The notes: generated by a model from the sequence alone, not told the origin. A stretch of 64,000 nt of DNA from Psychrobacter sp. FDAARGOS_221 (GCF_002313155.2 NZ_NWFK02000001.1:124001-188000), one strand, 5' to 3'; positions 41,478 through 51,800 are shown, counted from the stretch's first letter. Translations and numbers: made by a program.

Positions 41478-42941
41478 ATGATGCCAAATACCATGAGTAA
41501 TAAAGCCCCTTTTAGCCAGAATCTAGCGACCAATCCTCAAGTGATGAGTGATGATGGGTTATCAAATAATGCCTTATCACACACAGGCGTATCTGATAAA
41601 GCCCTCATCAATTCTGTCAGCAAGCTAGGTTTTAAATCAAGCTTAGCTAAAGCAGGTCTGATAAGTGCGTTTTTAGTGGCACCACTTGCAGCTAATGCCT
41701 GTCAGATTCCAAAAAGCTTTTACTCTAATGTGTTTTGTACGCCTAGCAGTCAACACTTCTTGGCATTAAAAGACTCTGGGCAACCGGTAGCATTAATTAA
41801 CAATCAAGGTCGACCAGTAGCAGATTTGACCCGTTATGACCGCGTTGATGTTAGTAAGCTAAAAGATGGTGTTATACCGGTGCAACGATACGGTAAAGTC
41901 GGCTACATTAACCTGTCAGGGCGTGAGGTTATCCCGCCAGTTTATGATGCCATTACCAATGACAGCCAAACCTCGGGTTGGTCACGTGCGTCAAGCAGTA
42001 ACCGTATTGTGGTTAAAAAAGGCGGTAAGTTTGGCGTTATCGATACCAATAATAGAGTAGTGGTGCCATTTTCTGCCAGTTACCAGACCATCAGTGATTA
42101 TAATGGCAATTTAGCCAGTGCCCGTCGTAATAATCAGACCCAGTGGTTAGATATTAATGGCCGTATTACTAATGGACCGTCAACCCCAGTTATCGCGCAA
42201 ACAACGGTAGAACCGCCTATCATCACCTCGATTCCTGCATCTAGCACTAGTATCTCAAATAATAGGCAAGGCTTAGCTATTCCGGTTGCTGCATCGAGCA
42301 CGCAAGGCACTAATTATCCGGCAGTGACCACCAGTAATAAAATTACCGTATTGAATCAAAACGGGTCATCTTCACGCCTGCCAACCAGTGTGGCAACGCC
42401 TATTACCCCAACCAACCCTGGCTTGGCTAATAATAGCTCTGCTTACAATGGCTCAACGCCATCTACCACGGTAACCACTAATGCTACCATTAGAAGACTG
42501 CCGTCTCGATCAGCCAGTGGCACAGCAACGACGCCGACTACGCCAACATCTATCCCTAGTGCAGAAGTCATTAAGGTAGATCAAAAGCCAAGACCAAGTC
42601 CTATGGATAGAGAAGTATGGCAACCTGAGCAGCGTGATGGTAATTGGGGCTTTGTTAACCGCTCTGGGGTGCCTATGATTACCTTCACCTTTAATCAAGT
42701 GACGCCATTCTCTGAAGGGCTGGCCGGGGTAAGAATGCAAGACAAGTGGGGCTTTATTAACTTAGCAGGTGAGCTGGTTATTCCATTTGACTACTCAGAG
42801 TCATCGGTACGCCGTGGCAATGGCGCAACCTATAAAGGCGTACAGCCCTTTGTGTTTACCGGCGGTAAAGCTTGGGTTTCCAATATGCCAAATGGCGCAC
42901 AAATGTGTATTGATCAAGAAGGTCGTTACGTTGGTTGTTAA
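41478..42941 (+). CDS. WG (KWG) repeat protein, exported
   Basis: The protein has 487 residues. A polar N-terminal stretch of about 55 residues precedes a hydrophobic signal (AGLISAFLVAPLAANA), so the true start may be later (ATG 41493 or beyond). The exported part has WG-type repeats: YGKVGYINLSGREVIPPVYD, KFGVIDTNNRVVVPF, NWGFVNRSGV and KWGFINLAGELVIPFDY. Each is a beta-blade-like unit. A long Ser/Thr/Pro-rich linker separates the two repeat groups. Two Cys pairs (CQIP...FCTP; CIDQ...VGC) suggest disulfides. Its function is unknown; such proteins bind partners at the cell surface or in the periplasm. Confidence 0.75.
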   Translation: MMPNTMSNKAPFSQNLATNPQVMSDDGLSNNALSHTGVSDKALINSVSKLGFKSSLAKAGLISAFLVAPLAANACQIPKSFYSNVFCTPSSQHFLALKDSGQPVALINNQGRPVADLTRYDRVDVSKLKDGVIPVQRYGKVGYINLSGREVIPPVYDAITNDSQTSGWSRASSSNRIVVKKGGKFGVIDTNNRVVVPFSASYQTISDYNGNLASARRNNQTQWLDINGRITNGPSTPVIAQTTVEPPIITSIPASSTSISNNRQGLAIPVAASSTQGTNYPAVTTSNKITVLNQNGSSSRLPTSVATPITPTNPGLANNSSAYNGSTPSTTVTTNATIRRLPSRSASGTATTPTTPTSIPSAEVIKVDQKPRPSPMDREVWQPEQRDGNWGFVNRSGVPMITFTFNQVTPFSEGLAGVRMQDKWGFINLAGELVIPFDYSESSVRRGNGATYKGVQPFVFTGGKAWVSNMPNGAQMCIDQEGRYVGC

Positions 42942-42994
42942 TGGATATTACCTTTAATGACTTATATGAATGATTAACCCTATCTGATGACAAT

Positions 42995-43025
42995 AAAAAA
43001 GCAGACCTTTTAGGCCTGCTTTTTT
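42995..43025. terminator. Bidirectional terminator
   Basis: AAAAAAGCAGACC and GGCCTGCTTTTTT pair (one mismatch) around a short loop between convergent genes. Confidence 0.85.
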
Positions 43026-43056
43026 GTGACGTACAATATTTGCTATTTATGCTCTA

Positions 43057-43686
43057 TTATTTAGACTCATCATACTTGGCTTCAAGCGCTAAAGCACGCT
43101 GATAGCTTTCAAGTTTAGCAAGGTTTTGAGCATAGGCTTGAATATTAGGGTATTTACCCAATAGTCCGCGCTGCTCTAGCATGATTAAGTCAAACGACAG
43201 CATAAAGTCTGCACCGGTTAGCTTATTTGCAACGATATAACTTTTACCTTCAAGCTCATCATTGAGATAGCTTAGTAGGTTATGCTTCTCTTTGGCAATA
43301 TAGCCATTTAAGAAGTCATTGTCAGTCACGCCGGCTGCTTGAGTAAATAACTCAAGCAGCATAGGCACCATCAGCGAGCTTTCTGCAAAGTCCATCCACT
43401 GGAGGTAGCTGGCGTAGTCTTTGCTATCAATCGCAGGGCGCAAACGATCGGCTGCAAAACGCTCAATCAAAACTTGAGTAATGGCGCCAGACTCAGCGAT
43501 TACTTGACCATCAAGCTCAATCACAGGCGATTTACCCAGTGGGTGTGCTTGTTTTAAGCTGTCAGGTGCTAGGTGAGTTTCTGCATTGCGCTGATAGCTA
43601 ACAACCTCATAAGACTGACCCAGCTCTTCTAATAGCCATAAGATGCGTAATGAGCGAGACTGGTTGAGATGATGTAATGTAATCAT
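43057..43686 (-). CDS. Glutathione S-transferase
   Basis: This 209-residue two-domain GST has an N-terminal thioredoxin-like domain (MITLHHLNQSRSLRILWLLE with Ser of NQSRS as a candidate active-site residue, and HPLGKSPVIELDGQVIAESG for glutathione binding). A helical C-terminal domain with GADFMLSFDL follows. GSTs conjugate glutathione to electrophiles. AGGA precedes the ATG. It is the last gene of a minus-strand run of carbonyl-detoxification enzymes and lies 26 bases after the DJ-1/PfpI gene, so it is probably co-transcribed. Confidence 0.88.
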   Translation of the reverse strand: MITLHHLNQSRSLRILWLLEELGQSYEVVSYQRNAETHLAPDSLKQAHPLGKSPVIELDGQVIAESGAITQVLIERFAADRLRPAIDSKDYASYLQWMDFAESSLMVPMLLELFTQAAGVTDNDFLNGYIAKEKHNLLSYLNDELEGKSYIVANKLTGADFMLSFDLIMLEQRGLLGKYPNIQAYAQNLAKLESYQRALALEAKYDESK

Positions 43687-43712
43687 AAGATGTGTCCTGA
43701 TATTGGTGTGAA

Positions 43713-44390
43713 TTACGCTTGTAGCTTGTTGATTAAGCGTTTGGCAACATCTTCAGATGACGCTGGATTTTGACCGGTAATTAATAAGCCATCTTCAACC
43801 ACATATGACTGCCAATCAGCACCTTTCTCATATTTACCACCATTTTCTTGTAGCGCATCTTCTAATAAGAAAGGAACCACATCAGTTAGGCCAACGGCCT
43901 CTTCTTCAGTGTTACTAAAGCCAGTGACTTTCTTATCTTTTACCAAATACTCGCCATCGACTTTCACGTTTTTAAGCGCAGCAGGCGCATGGCAAACGAA
44001 AGCAACTGGCTTATCTGCATTTACAAAGTCTTCAATCAATGCGATTGATTTTAAATCAACTGCTAAATCCCACATTGGGCCATGACCACCTGGATAGAAT
44101 ACCGCATCATAATCAGCAGCATTGATATCGGCTAGTTTATGCGTGGTCGCCATTTGCTCTTTAGCAGCAGTATCTTGTTTAAAGCGCTCAGTAAACTCAG
44201 TTTGCGCATCTGGTGTATCACTGTTTGGATCAAGTGGCGGCTGACCGCCAGCAGGTGAGGCTAGTGTAATCTCGGCGCCAGCATCTTTAAATGCATAGTA
44301 AGGCGCTGCAAACTCTTCTAACCAAAAGCCTGTTTTTTTACCGGTATCGGCAAGACGCTCATGCGAAGTTAGTACCATTAAAATTTTCAT
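43713..44390 (-). CDS. DJ-1/PfpI family protein (Hsp31-like, possible glyoxalase III)
   Basis: This 225-residue protein has the DJ-1 superfamily nucleophile Cys133 in KPVAFVCHAPAAL, the acidic partner Glu25 in GFWLEE, and FYPGGHGPMWDL before it. The GFWLEEFAAPYYAF start is characteristic of Hsp31/glyoxalase III-type members, which act on methylglyoxal without a cofactor or as a chaperone. It lies between an MDR reductase and a GST gene. A small hairpin at 44430-44459 separates it from the upstream gene. AAGGA precedes the ATG. Confidence 0.88.
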   Translation of the reverse strand: MKILMVLTSHERLADTGKKTGFWLEEFAAPYYAFKDAGAEITLASPAGGQPPLDPNSDTPDAQTEFTERFKQDTAAKEQMATTHKLADINAADYDAVFYPGGHGPMWDLAVDLKSIALIEDFVNADKPVAFVCHAPAALKNVKVDGEYLVKDKKVTGFSNTEEEAVGLTDVVPFLLEDALQENGGKYEKGADWQSYVVEDGLLITGQNPASSEDVAKRLINKLQA

Positions 44391-44429
44391 AGTTATCCTT
44401 GTTATTTATTGTGAGTTATATACTTAGCG

Positions 44430-44459
44430 GAAGAGAGAAGAGTACTCTCCTCTCTCTTC
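44430..44459 (-). other. Intercistronic hairpin between the MDR and DJ-1 genes
   Basis: GAAGAGAGAAGAGTA can pair with TACTCTCCTCTCTCTTC with about one or two bulged positions, giving a near-palindromic 30-base stem without a T-run on the coding strand. It could process the transcript or weaken read-through. Confidence 0.6.
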
Positions 44460-44476
44460 TTATTTATTATGTTGGG

Positions 44477-45526
44477 CTATTCAGGGTCAGCAACTTTAAC
44501 CACAGTCTTACCAAAGTTATTACCCTCTAGCATATCAACAAAACCTTGTGGCGCATTACCTAGACCATCGACGATGTGCTCTTTGGTTTTAACTTTACCT
44601 TCTGAGACCCATTTACCCATAGTTTGTAAGAACTCTGGGAAGTGATCGCCATATTCTTCAAAGATGATAAAGCCTTTAACGGTTAAGCGCTGTCTTAAGA
44701 TAGTGCTCATAAGCAGGCTTAAACGATCTTTACCATCAGGAAGCTCGGTCTGGTTATAGTGAGCAGCTAGACCACAGACAGGGATACGTGCATGGGCATT
44801 CAGTAGTGGTAATACCGCGTCGAACACACGGCCGCCTACGTTTTCATAATAGATATCAATACCATCTGGGCAAGCTGCGGCTAATTGATCTTCAAAGTCG
44901 TCAGCACGGTGATCGATACATGCATCAAAGCCTAATTCTTCAACCGCGAATTTGCATTTATCTTCGCCACCAGCGACACCGATGACTTTTAGACCATGCA
45001 ATTTACCTACTTGACCGACCGTTGCACCGACTGGGCCTGTTGCTGCAGCGACTACTAAGGTTTCGCCGGCTTGCGGTTTACCGATATCGGTTAGACCCAT
45101 AAAGCCGGTAAAGCCTGGCATACCTAATACGCCTAAACCATAAGATGGGTTCGACATGTCATTGGTCAGCTTATACACGCCCTCGCCATTGCTAACAGCG
45201 TAGTCTTGCCAGCCTGAATAAGCGATAACGATGTCACCTTTACTAAAGTTATCTAAGTTTGATTCAACCACTTGTGACACAGTCGCACCCAGCATCACAT
45301 CGCCCACTTCTAGTGGGTCTGCGTAGCTTTTAGCATCACTCATACGACCACGCATATAAGGATCAAGTGATAAATACAAGGTGCGAAGTAGCATCTCGTT
45401 ATCGCTCGCACTAGGAATCTCAGCAGTGGTTAGCTCAAAGTTGTTATCTACTGGTTTGCCGTGAGGTCGGCTGGCAAGTTTTACTTGGCGGTTGGTATTA
45501 TTCGATTGGATATTGTCAAAGCTCAT
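44477..45526 (-). CDS. Zinc-independent NADPH-dependent oxidoreductase (CurA/YncB-like)
   Basis: This 349-residue medium-chain reductase has the N-terminal block YLSLDPYMRGRMSDAKSY and the nucleotide-binding VVAAATGPVGATVGQVGKL typical of leukotriene B4 dehydrogenase/CurA-type enzymes, plus GADDFED-like HRADDFEDQL. These reduce double bonds of enones and enals. No zinc-ligand Cys cluster is present. AAGGA precedes the ATG. It is central to the TetR-linked detoxification cluster. Confidence 0.9.
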   Translation of the reverse strand: MSFDNIQSNNTNRQVKLASRPHGKPVDNNFELTTAEIPSASDNEMLLRTLYLSLDPYMRGRMSDAKSYADPLEVGDVMLGATVSQVVESNLDNFSKGDIVIAYSGWQDYAVSNGEGVYKLTNDMSNPSYGLGVLGMPGFTGFMGLTDIGKPQAGETLVVAAATGPVGATVGQVGKLHGLKVIGVAGGEDKCKFAVEELGFDACIDHRADDFEDQLAAACPDGIDIYYENVGGRVFDAVLPLLNAHARIPVCGLAAHYNQTELPDGKDRLSLLMSTILRQRLTVKGFIIFEEYGDHFPEFLQTMGKWVSEGKVKTKEHIVDGLGNAPQGFVDMLEGNNFGKTVVKVADPE

Positions 45527-45768
45527 GTTTTTTTATCCTTATTATTTATTATATGAATCGACTTGTTGCTCGTGAGGCATCTATTAGGTAAGCAATACGC
45601 TGCACGTTGGCTGCACAAATATTTTGGTTCAATAATCATTGTAATTCAGCCAACTGCCAGGTCTGTCGTGCTTTTGTTTGACTATGCACAAGTCTAGTAA
45701 CTGTTTTTAGAGTCCTTTTTACAACCCTCACACAACGTTTTAACAGCACTGCTTAATCTATTTCACGT
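45527..45768. other. Intergenic region between the Fe-alcohol dehydrogenase and MDR genes
   Basis: Contains no clear terminator, gene or operator. The gap of about 240 bases may hold an additional promoter for the MDR gene. Confidence 0.35.
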
Positions 45769-46998
45769 TTAAGCCTGTGTAGCACGTTGTAAGATACGGC
45801 GTGATGCCTCTAAATCATTGGCTTTGTGCTCACCAAGTTTGGTCATGCCGTGGGCTTCTAACTGTTTGATGATAGGGTCAATAGCCGTTTCATCTAAGTC
45901 TGCATCCGCAAAGTTAATTGGTAAACCTAAGTCTTTAAAGAAGTTCTCAGTACGTACAATGGCTTCTTCGATAATAGCGTCCTCTGGGTTGTTTTGAGAG
46001 CCTTGACCGTTATCGGCACTGATATTCCAAACGTTTTGCGCATATTGTAGTAGCTTGTCTTGCTTACTGTCTTTTAGCTCACGCATTAGCGATGGCAGTA
46101 CGATAGTCAGTGTACGAGCATGATCGATGCTATGTAATGAGGTTAGTTCATGACCAATCATGTGAGTGGTCCAATCTTGCGGCACGCCTGATCCGATTAG
46201 ACCATTTAGCGCCATAGTCGCTGTCCACATGATATTTTTACGGACTTCTAAATCATCTGGATTGGCTTTTACTGCTTGACCTTCAGTGATTAAGATTTTA
46301 AGTAAGCTTTCAGCGAATGCATCTTGTACTTTAGCGTTAACTGGGTAGGTCAGGTATTGTTCCATCACGTGAACAAAGGCATCTGCCACACCGTTCATCA
46401 CTTGACGCTCAGGTAGCGTTAAGGTTTTAAGTGGGTCTAGGATTGAGAATTTTGGATAGGCTAGTGGGTTACCAAATGGTAGTTTTGCTTGACGTTCACT
46501 ATAGTTAATCACGCCGCCGGAGTTCATTTCAGAGCCGGTTGCAGGAATAGTTAATACCGCACCTAAATCAATAGCTGAATCGATACCTTTGGTAAAGCTG
46601 GTCAAAGCGTCCCATGCTTTATCGTGCGAAACCTTATTTGAACCATCTTCTTCAGTCAAATGAGATACCAGTGCAACAAATTTACTGCCGTCAATCACTG
46701 AACCACCGCCAACAGCCAAGATAAAGTCGATGTTATTTTCATTTACCATATCTGCTGCTTTCATAAGCGTGGTGAATTCTGGGTTTGGCTCAATACCACC
46801 AAATTCAAATACTTCACGTTTACTGCCCTCAGCATTTAAAGCATCTTTTACCTCGTCAAGGGTACCGGTGCGCTTGGCTGAACCACCGCCATAAGTGATA
46901 AGAACACGCGCATCTTTTGGTACTAAGTTTGATAGTTCTTTGATTTGACCTTCACCAAATACGATGCGTACTGGGTTGTAGTATTGGAAGTTATTCAT
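45769..46998 (-). CDS. Iron-containing alcohol dehydrogenase, YqhD-like
   Basis: This 409-residue type III alcohol dehydrogenase has the NAD(P)-binding loop GGGSVIDGSKF and LTIPATGSEMNSGGV. The metal ligands are in ADAFVHVMEQYL (Asp/His) and in GHELTSLHSIDHARTL (two His). The family reduces aldehydes; YqhD in E. coli uses NADPH to detoxify short aldehydes. AAGGA precedes the ATG. It heads the MDR-DJ-1-GST run. An operator-like dyad lies about 220 bases upstream. Confidence 0.9.
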   Translation of the reverse strand: MNNFQYYNPVRIVFGEGQIKELSNLVPKDARVLITYGGGSAKRTGTLDEVKDALNAEGSKREVFEFGGIEPNPEFTTLMKAADMVNENNIDFILAVGGGSVIDGSKFVALVSHLTEEDGSNKVSHDKAWDALTSFTKGIDSAIDLGAVLTIPATGSEMNSGGVINYSERQAKLPFGNPLAYPKFSILDPLKTLTLPERQVMNGVADAFVHVMEQYLTYPVNAKVQDAFAESLLKILITEGQAVKANPDDLEVRKNIMWTATMALNGLIGSGVPQDWTTHMIGHELTSLHSIDHARTLTIVLPSLMRELKDSKQDKLLQYAQNVWNISADNGQGSQNNPEDAIIEEAIVRTENFFKDLGLPINFADADLDETAIDPIIKQLEAHGMTKLGEHKANDLEASRRILQRATQA

Positions 46999-47218
46999 AA
47001 ATAATCCTTGATTGATTTGCTAAAAATGAGTTCGAAATAAAATTGTTTTAGAGATTGAAATTTAAATCTGAGAATATGCGATTAGTAATGTTTGTTTCAA
47101 AAGAGAGTTCAAGTTACTGAACTAATATCTGCAAGCTTGCATAGGTAAGTAAGAGATACAGAATAAAGCCGCAAAATCGGCTGGCTCATATTTGATGATT
47201 GATATAATACAGTTAGAT

Positions 47219-47233
47219 TAGACCGGTCGTCTA
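47219..47233. promoter_or_regulatory. NemR-box-like operator before the alcohol dehydrogenase gene
   Basis: TAGACCGGTCGTCTA is a near-perfect dyad resembling the E. coli NemR box (TAGACC-n4-GGTCTA, from established work). On the minus strand a TATTAT -10-like hexamer follows after 18 bases, so repressor binding here would cover a promoter reading into the alcohol dehydrogenase gene. Confidence 0.5.
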
Positions 47234-47330
47234 GTATTTTTACAAAACTATCTAATAAATAATGAAACGGTTAATGGCGACTCATTATAGGGATTAATAA
47301 TGTCAAATATATGATGGGTTGTGTTGTGAG

Positions 47331-47642
47331 TTATAAGTACTGCATCAGCTCAATAGGCGCACCGTTAACTTCAACAAAAGCCACGATTAAGCCGTCACTG
47401 GGGGAGTTGGGTTCAATAATAATCTTTTTACCTTCAAGCTCTTTTTGAAGATCATCGACCACAAAAGCCACATGCGGAATGGTCTTTACAATATCAGGAT
47501 AAGGCGCATCATCCCAGTAGCGTTGCCACTGAATGCCGTAAGGGTTGTTTTCATGATCAGAAACCGTCATTTTTAAATGCGGCAGATCAATCTCACCTTC
47601 AAAGCGCTCTTGAGTGGGGATGCCGATATGGTTAAATTTCAT
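47331..47642 (-). CDS. VOC (glyoxalase-like) family protein
   Basis: The protein has 103 residues from the ATG at 47642 (MKFNHIGIPT; AGGA ten bases upstream). It has the vicinal oxygen chelate pattern: FNHIGIP at the start, PHVAFVVDDLQKELEG in the middle, and AFVEVNGAPIELMQYL at the end. His of NHIG, His of PHVA and Glu of PIELMQ are candidate metal ligands. It resembles small VOC proteins; a glyoxalase I-like role fits the neighbouring aldehyde-handling genes. It follows the TetR gene and a palindrome. Confidence 0.8.
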   Translation of the reverse strand: MKFNHIGIPTQERFEGEIDLPHLKMTVSDHENNPYGIQWQRYWDDAPYPDIVKTIPHVAFVVDDLQKELEGKKIIIEPNSPSDGLIVAFVEVNGAPIELMQYL

Positions 47643-47666
47643 GACAATATATTCCTGATATTCCTT

Positions 47667-47685
47667 TTTAACAGGTCCTGTTAAA
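47667..47685. promoter_or_regulatory. Perfect 19-bp palindrome between the TetR and VOC genes
   Basis: TTTAACAGGTCCTGTTAAA is perfectly symmetrical about a central T. With almost no loop it suits a protein-binding site better than a terminator. It lies 24 bases before the VOC start codon and just after the TetR stop, so it may be an operator for the VOC gene. It differs from the dyad at 47219. Confidence 0.55.
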
Positions 47686-47703
47686 CAGGTGTATTTACAA
47701 CGC

Positions 47704-48318
47704 TTAAAGTCCAAGCTCTGAGACAGTCATCTGCCATACTTCAGTCAGTGAATCATTGGTGCGACTGGTCTTCGCAATAAGGCTAGCACCAAGCCAAGCA
47801 TAGTACCATCGCTTTGCAATACTCATCGCGCTTAAGTTGTCAGCGGTTGGCACGGAGCCATCTTTCCAGCCGGCTTCAATTTGCTCGCTAATCCAATGAA
47901 TGGTCTGCATATAGCCCCCTGCCAATGCCTCACGCATTGGGTCAGAGATATCTGAAACTTCACCACTTAGCTTAACCACCAGACACTTTTCATGATCACA
48001 GCTGGTTTGTTGGGTGTCATACCAATATTGGAAGTAACTATGTAGCTTCTGTTGAGCGGTGATGTCTTGGTTTGATATGGCTTGCAGGCGGTTTTTATAG
48101 TGCTCAAAATAGCCTTTAATGATGGCTTCACCAAAGGCTTCTTTTGAAGCAAAGTAGTGATAAAAAGAGCCTTTAGGGATACCTGCGGTGTCTAAAATTT
48201 GTTTGATACCAACCGCAGTGAATCCTTTATTGGCAAGTAATTTGTAACCAGTTGCCAATAAATGGGATTTGGTGTCTGTGGCTGGCGCGTTTAAAAAATC
48301 CGAATTATTGGGGGTCAT
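47704..48318 (-). CDS. TetR/AcrR family regulator, NemR-like
   Basis: This 204-residue repressor has an N-terminal TetR helix-turn-helix: LLATGYKLLANKGFTAVGIK, then ILDTAGIPKGSFYHYFASKE. The C-terminal part has CDHEKCLVVKLSGEVSD, with Cys107 and Cys112 near the region where NemR senses electrophiles through cysteine. AGGATAACCCT precedes the ATG. It is probably the regulator of the downstream VOC, alcohol dehydrogenase, MDR, DJ-1 and GST genes. The sensing role is inferred from family and neighbours. Confidence 0.87.
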   Translation of the reverse strand: MTPNNSDFLNAPATDTKSHLLATGYKLLANKGFTAVGIKQILDTAGIPKGSFYHYFASKEAFGEAIIKGYFEHYKNRLQAISNQDITAQQKLHSYFQYWYDTQQTSCDHEKCLVVKLSGEVSDISDPMREALAGGYMQTIHWISEQIEAGWKDGSVPTADNLSAMSIAKRWYYAWLGASLIAKTSRTNDSLTEVWQMTVSELGL

Positions 48319-48840
48319 AGGGTTATCCTAGCGTTTATGCCGATGCTTATCCAATGTTTACAGGTAAGGTTTACAAAGGTTAGCAAGTTATAACAAATAT
48401 TTTATAGAAACTACTTGTCACGTTTTTAAGATAAGTATTCTCTAAACCAACTATTTGAGGCAATTAAAAAAATATTACAAGACGTGATTGTTAACTAAAT
48501 GCTGACTAATAATTATAACTGAGTAGGGGATTGATGAAACATTGTATGCAGAGCACTCAGCCCTTTAGTATATGCTGAACAAAGGGTAAACTCTAATGAT
48601 GGTCGCTAAATTATAAGCGATAAACGATAAAGCACAAGTGATGCTGTTAATTGCAATAACTTAGACACTAACTTAGACACTTGCTTTTAAAGTCAATATT
48701 GTCTTTAAAAGCAAGTATTGTCTTTATAAATTAATATCGTAAGCCTAAAATCATAAGCATAGCACTTTAAAATAACAAATTTTAAAATGAATAATTTAAA
48801 TCGTATCAAAAAATAAAACCAATAATAAAAAGGATCTGTT
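48319..48840. other. Divergent intergenic region before glutamate dehydrogenase, with a 13-bp inverted repeat
   Basis: About 520 bases with no gene. A TTAGACACTAAC/TTAGACACTTGC tandem pair lies at 48661-48684. CTTGCTTTTAAAG (48680-48692) and CTTTAAAAGCAAG (48703-48715) form a perfect 13-bp inverted repeat with a 10-base loop, about 125 bases before the gdh start; it may be an operator. GC content is low. Confidence 0.55.
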
Positions 48841-51800
48841 ATGACTACGGAAGCCAATGCAGTAAAAACATTTTTCGTAAGCGCTGAGCGTCTTGAGACC
48901 ATCAGCAACATCGCCAGTGATTATCTTAGTAATCAACAAGACAAACCGCTGGTTCAACAATTTATAACCACTTACTATCGAAACCTTGATGTCAGAGTAG
49001 CTGATAAACAATCTGATGCAGATTTGGCAGGCATGGCGCTGCATCACTTTGTGTTATTAAAATCTTATCAAGACAATCAGCCTGTACTACGTTTATTAAA
49101 TCCTACCGTTGAAGAGCAGCATTTTCACAGTAGCCATAGCGTGCTGCAATTGGTCGCTTATAACCGACCCTTTTTAGTCGATACCTTGACCATGTGCATT
49201 GAAGGCGAGGGCTTAGAGGTACGTCGAATTCACAATACCATTATCGATGTGGCGCGTGATGACGATGGTAAAGTGATTCAAATTAATGAGGTGCAAGACA
49301 GTGACAGTCGCTATTTTTCATTGGTGCATTGTGAGATAGAGCGCACTGATACCGAGACACTTGAAGCACTATCAGCAGTTATTAAGGCCAAGATTGCCAC
49401 TTTAGATACCGTGGTTGGTGATTGGCAGGCCATGCAAGATAGACTAAATCAAATCCAACAAGATCTAGAGCATGTTAAAGTGCCAGAGGTCTATCACAGC
49501 AAGCAAGAAATTAGAGACTTTTTACAATGGATTGCTGCTGATAACTTTATTTTCTTAGGTTTTAGAGAGTATCGTATTGAAGGCGCTGCCCATCAGACAG
49601 AAACAGCTGCTGACCCAGACAACGCAAAAAATATCAATCTCATAGCGGTCGGTAATAGTGGTTTAGGACTGTTAAATGATGTCTCAGAAGACACGCCATC
49701 TAGAAGTTTTGCCCAATTGCCTGATCGATTAAAAGCGCTGATGACCATGCCACGCGTGGTGTTATTGTCAAAATCTAGTCAGCTGTCACCGATTCATCGT
49801 CCGGTATATATGGACTTTTTGGGTATTCATAAATATGATGCTGAAGGTCATTTGGTAGGTGAATATCGCTTTATTGGTCTGCTAACCTCACAAGCCTATC
49901 AATTAAGCGTGCAGCAAATTCCGTTATTACGTGAAAAAGCCAATAAGATAATGGAGCGCGCTGATTTTCCTAAAAATGGCTATAACTATCATAAATACAT
50001 GCACATCATTAATAGCTTGCCGCGTGATGACTTATTCCAGGCCAGTATTGATGAGCTGTATCCCATTGTTTCTGGTATCGCTCAATTAAAAGATAAGACT
50101 AGACTGCGTCTGTTTAGCCGAGTCGATCATTACCAGCGTTTTGTTTCGTGCTTGGTATATATCCCGCGTGATAAGTTCAATACCAATACTCGTCTAAAAG
50201 TACAGCAAGCCTTGGTCAATGCCTTTAATGGCACCTCTTCAGGATTTACCACTGAGTTTAATGAGTCGTATCATGCCCGCGTACATGTGCATGTGCGTAC
50301 TGAGCCAGGTCAAGTCAATAGCGTTGACTTAGCGCAATTAGAAGATGAGTTAAATGATCTGATGCAAGACTGGCGTGACCAGTATCAGCAAGTGATGTTA
50401 GAGGCGCTTGGCGAACAGCAAGCCAATCTATTATTAAAGCGATATTTGCAAGTGATTCCAGCCGCTTATCAAGAGCGCTTTGATGTGCGTACCGCTGTGG
50501 TCGATACCAAGCGCTTAGCTAGCCTGACTGATAGCCAGCCGATGATATGGAAGCTGTATCAATCAACCGGTGATGAAAGCAATCAGTTGCACTTAAAGTT
50601 ATATGGTCAAAATGAGCCAACCATTTTATCCAAAATCCTGCCAATACTTGAAGATTTTGGTGTTTCTGTTATCTCGGCTCAGACCTATACCTTTGATGTG
50701 GCAGATCAGCCATTGTGGTTACAAGAGTATCAATTAACTCAGCGCCATACCAACCCAATCAATTTGTCGGTGGTGCGTGAGCAGTTTGAAGACAGCTTAT
50801 CTCAAATCTGGGCAGGGCGTGTAGAAAGTGACTCGCTTAATGAGCTGGTATTAACCACGCGTCTTGAAACCTTCGAAGTAGTGATGCTGCGTGCATTGAT
50901 GCGTTATATACTGCAAGCCAAAGCGCCATTTTCGAGTCAATATATTCAGCAAACCTTGGTCAAAAATAGTGATATTGCGGTAATGATTGCTGACTTGTTT
51001 GATGCGCGCATGAACCCAGAGCATGATTCGCAGCAACGCTCACAAAAAACCAAGGCCTGCCAAGATCAGTTAAAAGCAGCGCTAGTGAATGTCGAAAGCT
51101 TAGATGAAGATAGGATATTACGCTGGTATTTGGATGTTATTAATGCGCTGTTACGTACCAACTACTATCAACGTGATGATGAGGGTAATCGCAAAGATCG
51201 CTTGTCGTTTAAGTTTGCAGCCAGTGAAATTCCAAACTTACCTAAACCTAAGCCTATGTTTGAGATTTTTGTTTACTCACCGCGCGTTGAAGCGATTCAC
51301 TTACGTGGCGGTAAAGTCGCGCGTGGCGGCTTACGCTGGTCAGATCGTATGGAAGATTTCCGTACCGAAGTGTTGGGTCTGGTAAAAGCACAGATGGTGA
51401 AGAACGCGGTTATTGTGCCGGTCGGTTCCAAAGGCGGTTTTATTGTTAAACAAAAAACCCCTGCTGATGGCCGAGAAGCGTTCCAAAAAGAAGGTATTGC
51501 CTGCTATCAAACCTTCTTACGCGGTATGCTCGATGTGACCGATAACTTGGTTGATGGTGAAGTAGTACACCCTAATAATACCGTACGTCATGATGAAGAT
51601 GATCCGTATCTGGTTGTGGCTGCTGATAAGGGTACGGCCAGTTTCTCCGATATCGCCAATGGCGTAGCCGCTGAATATGGCTTCTGGCTTGATGATGCCT
51701 TTGCATCAGGTGGCTCAGTCGGTTATGACCACAAAGCCATGGGCATTACTGCTCGCGGTGCTTGGGAATCAGTGAAGCGGCATTTTAGAATGCTTGGCTT

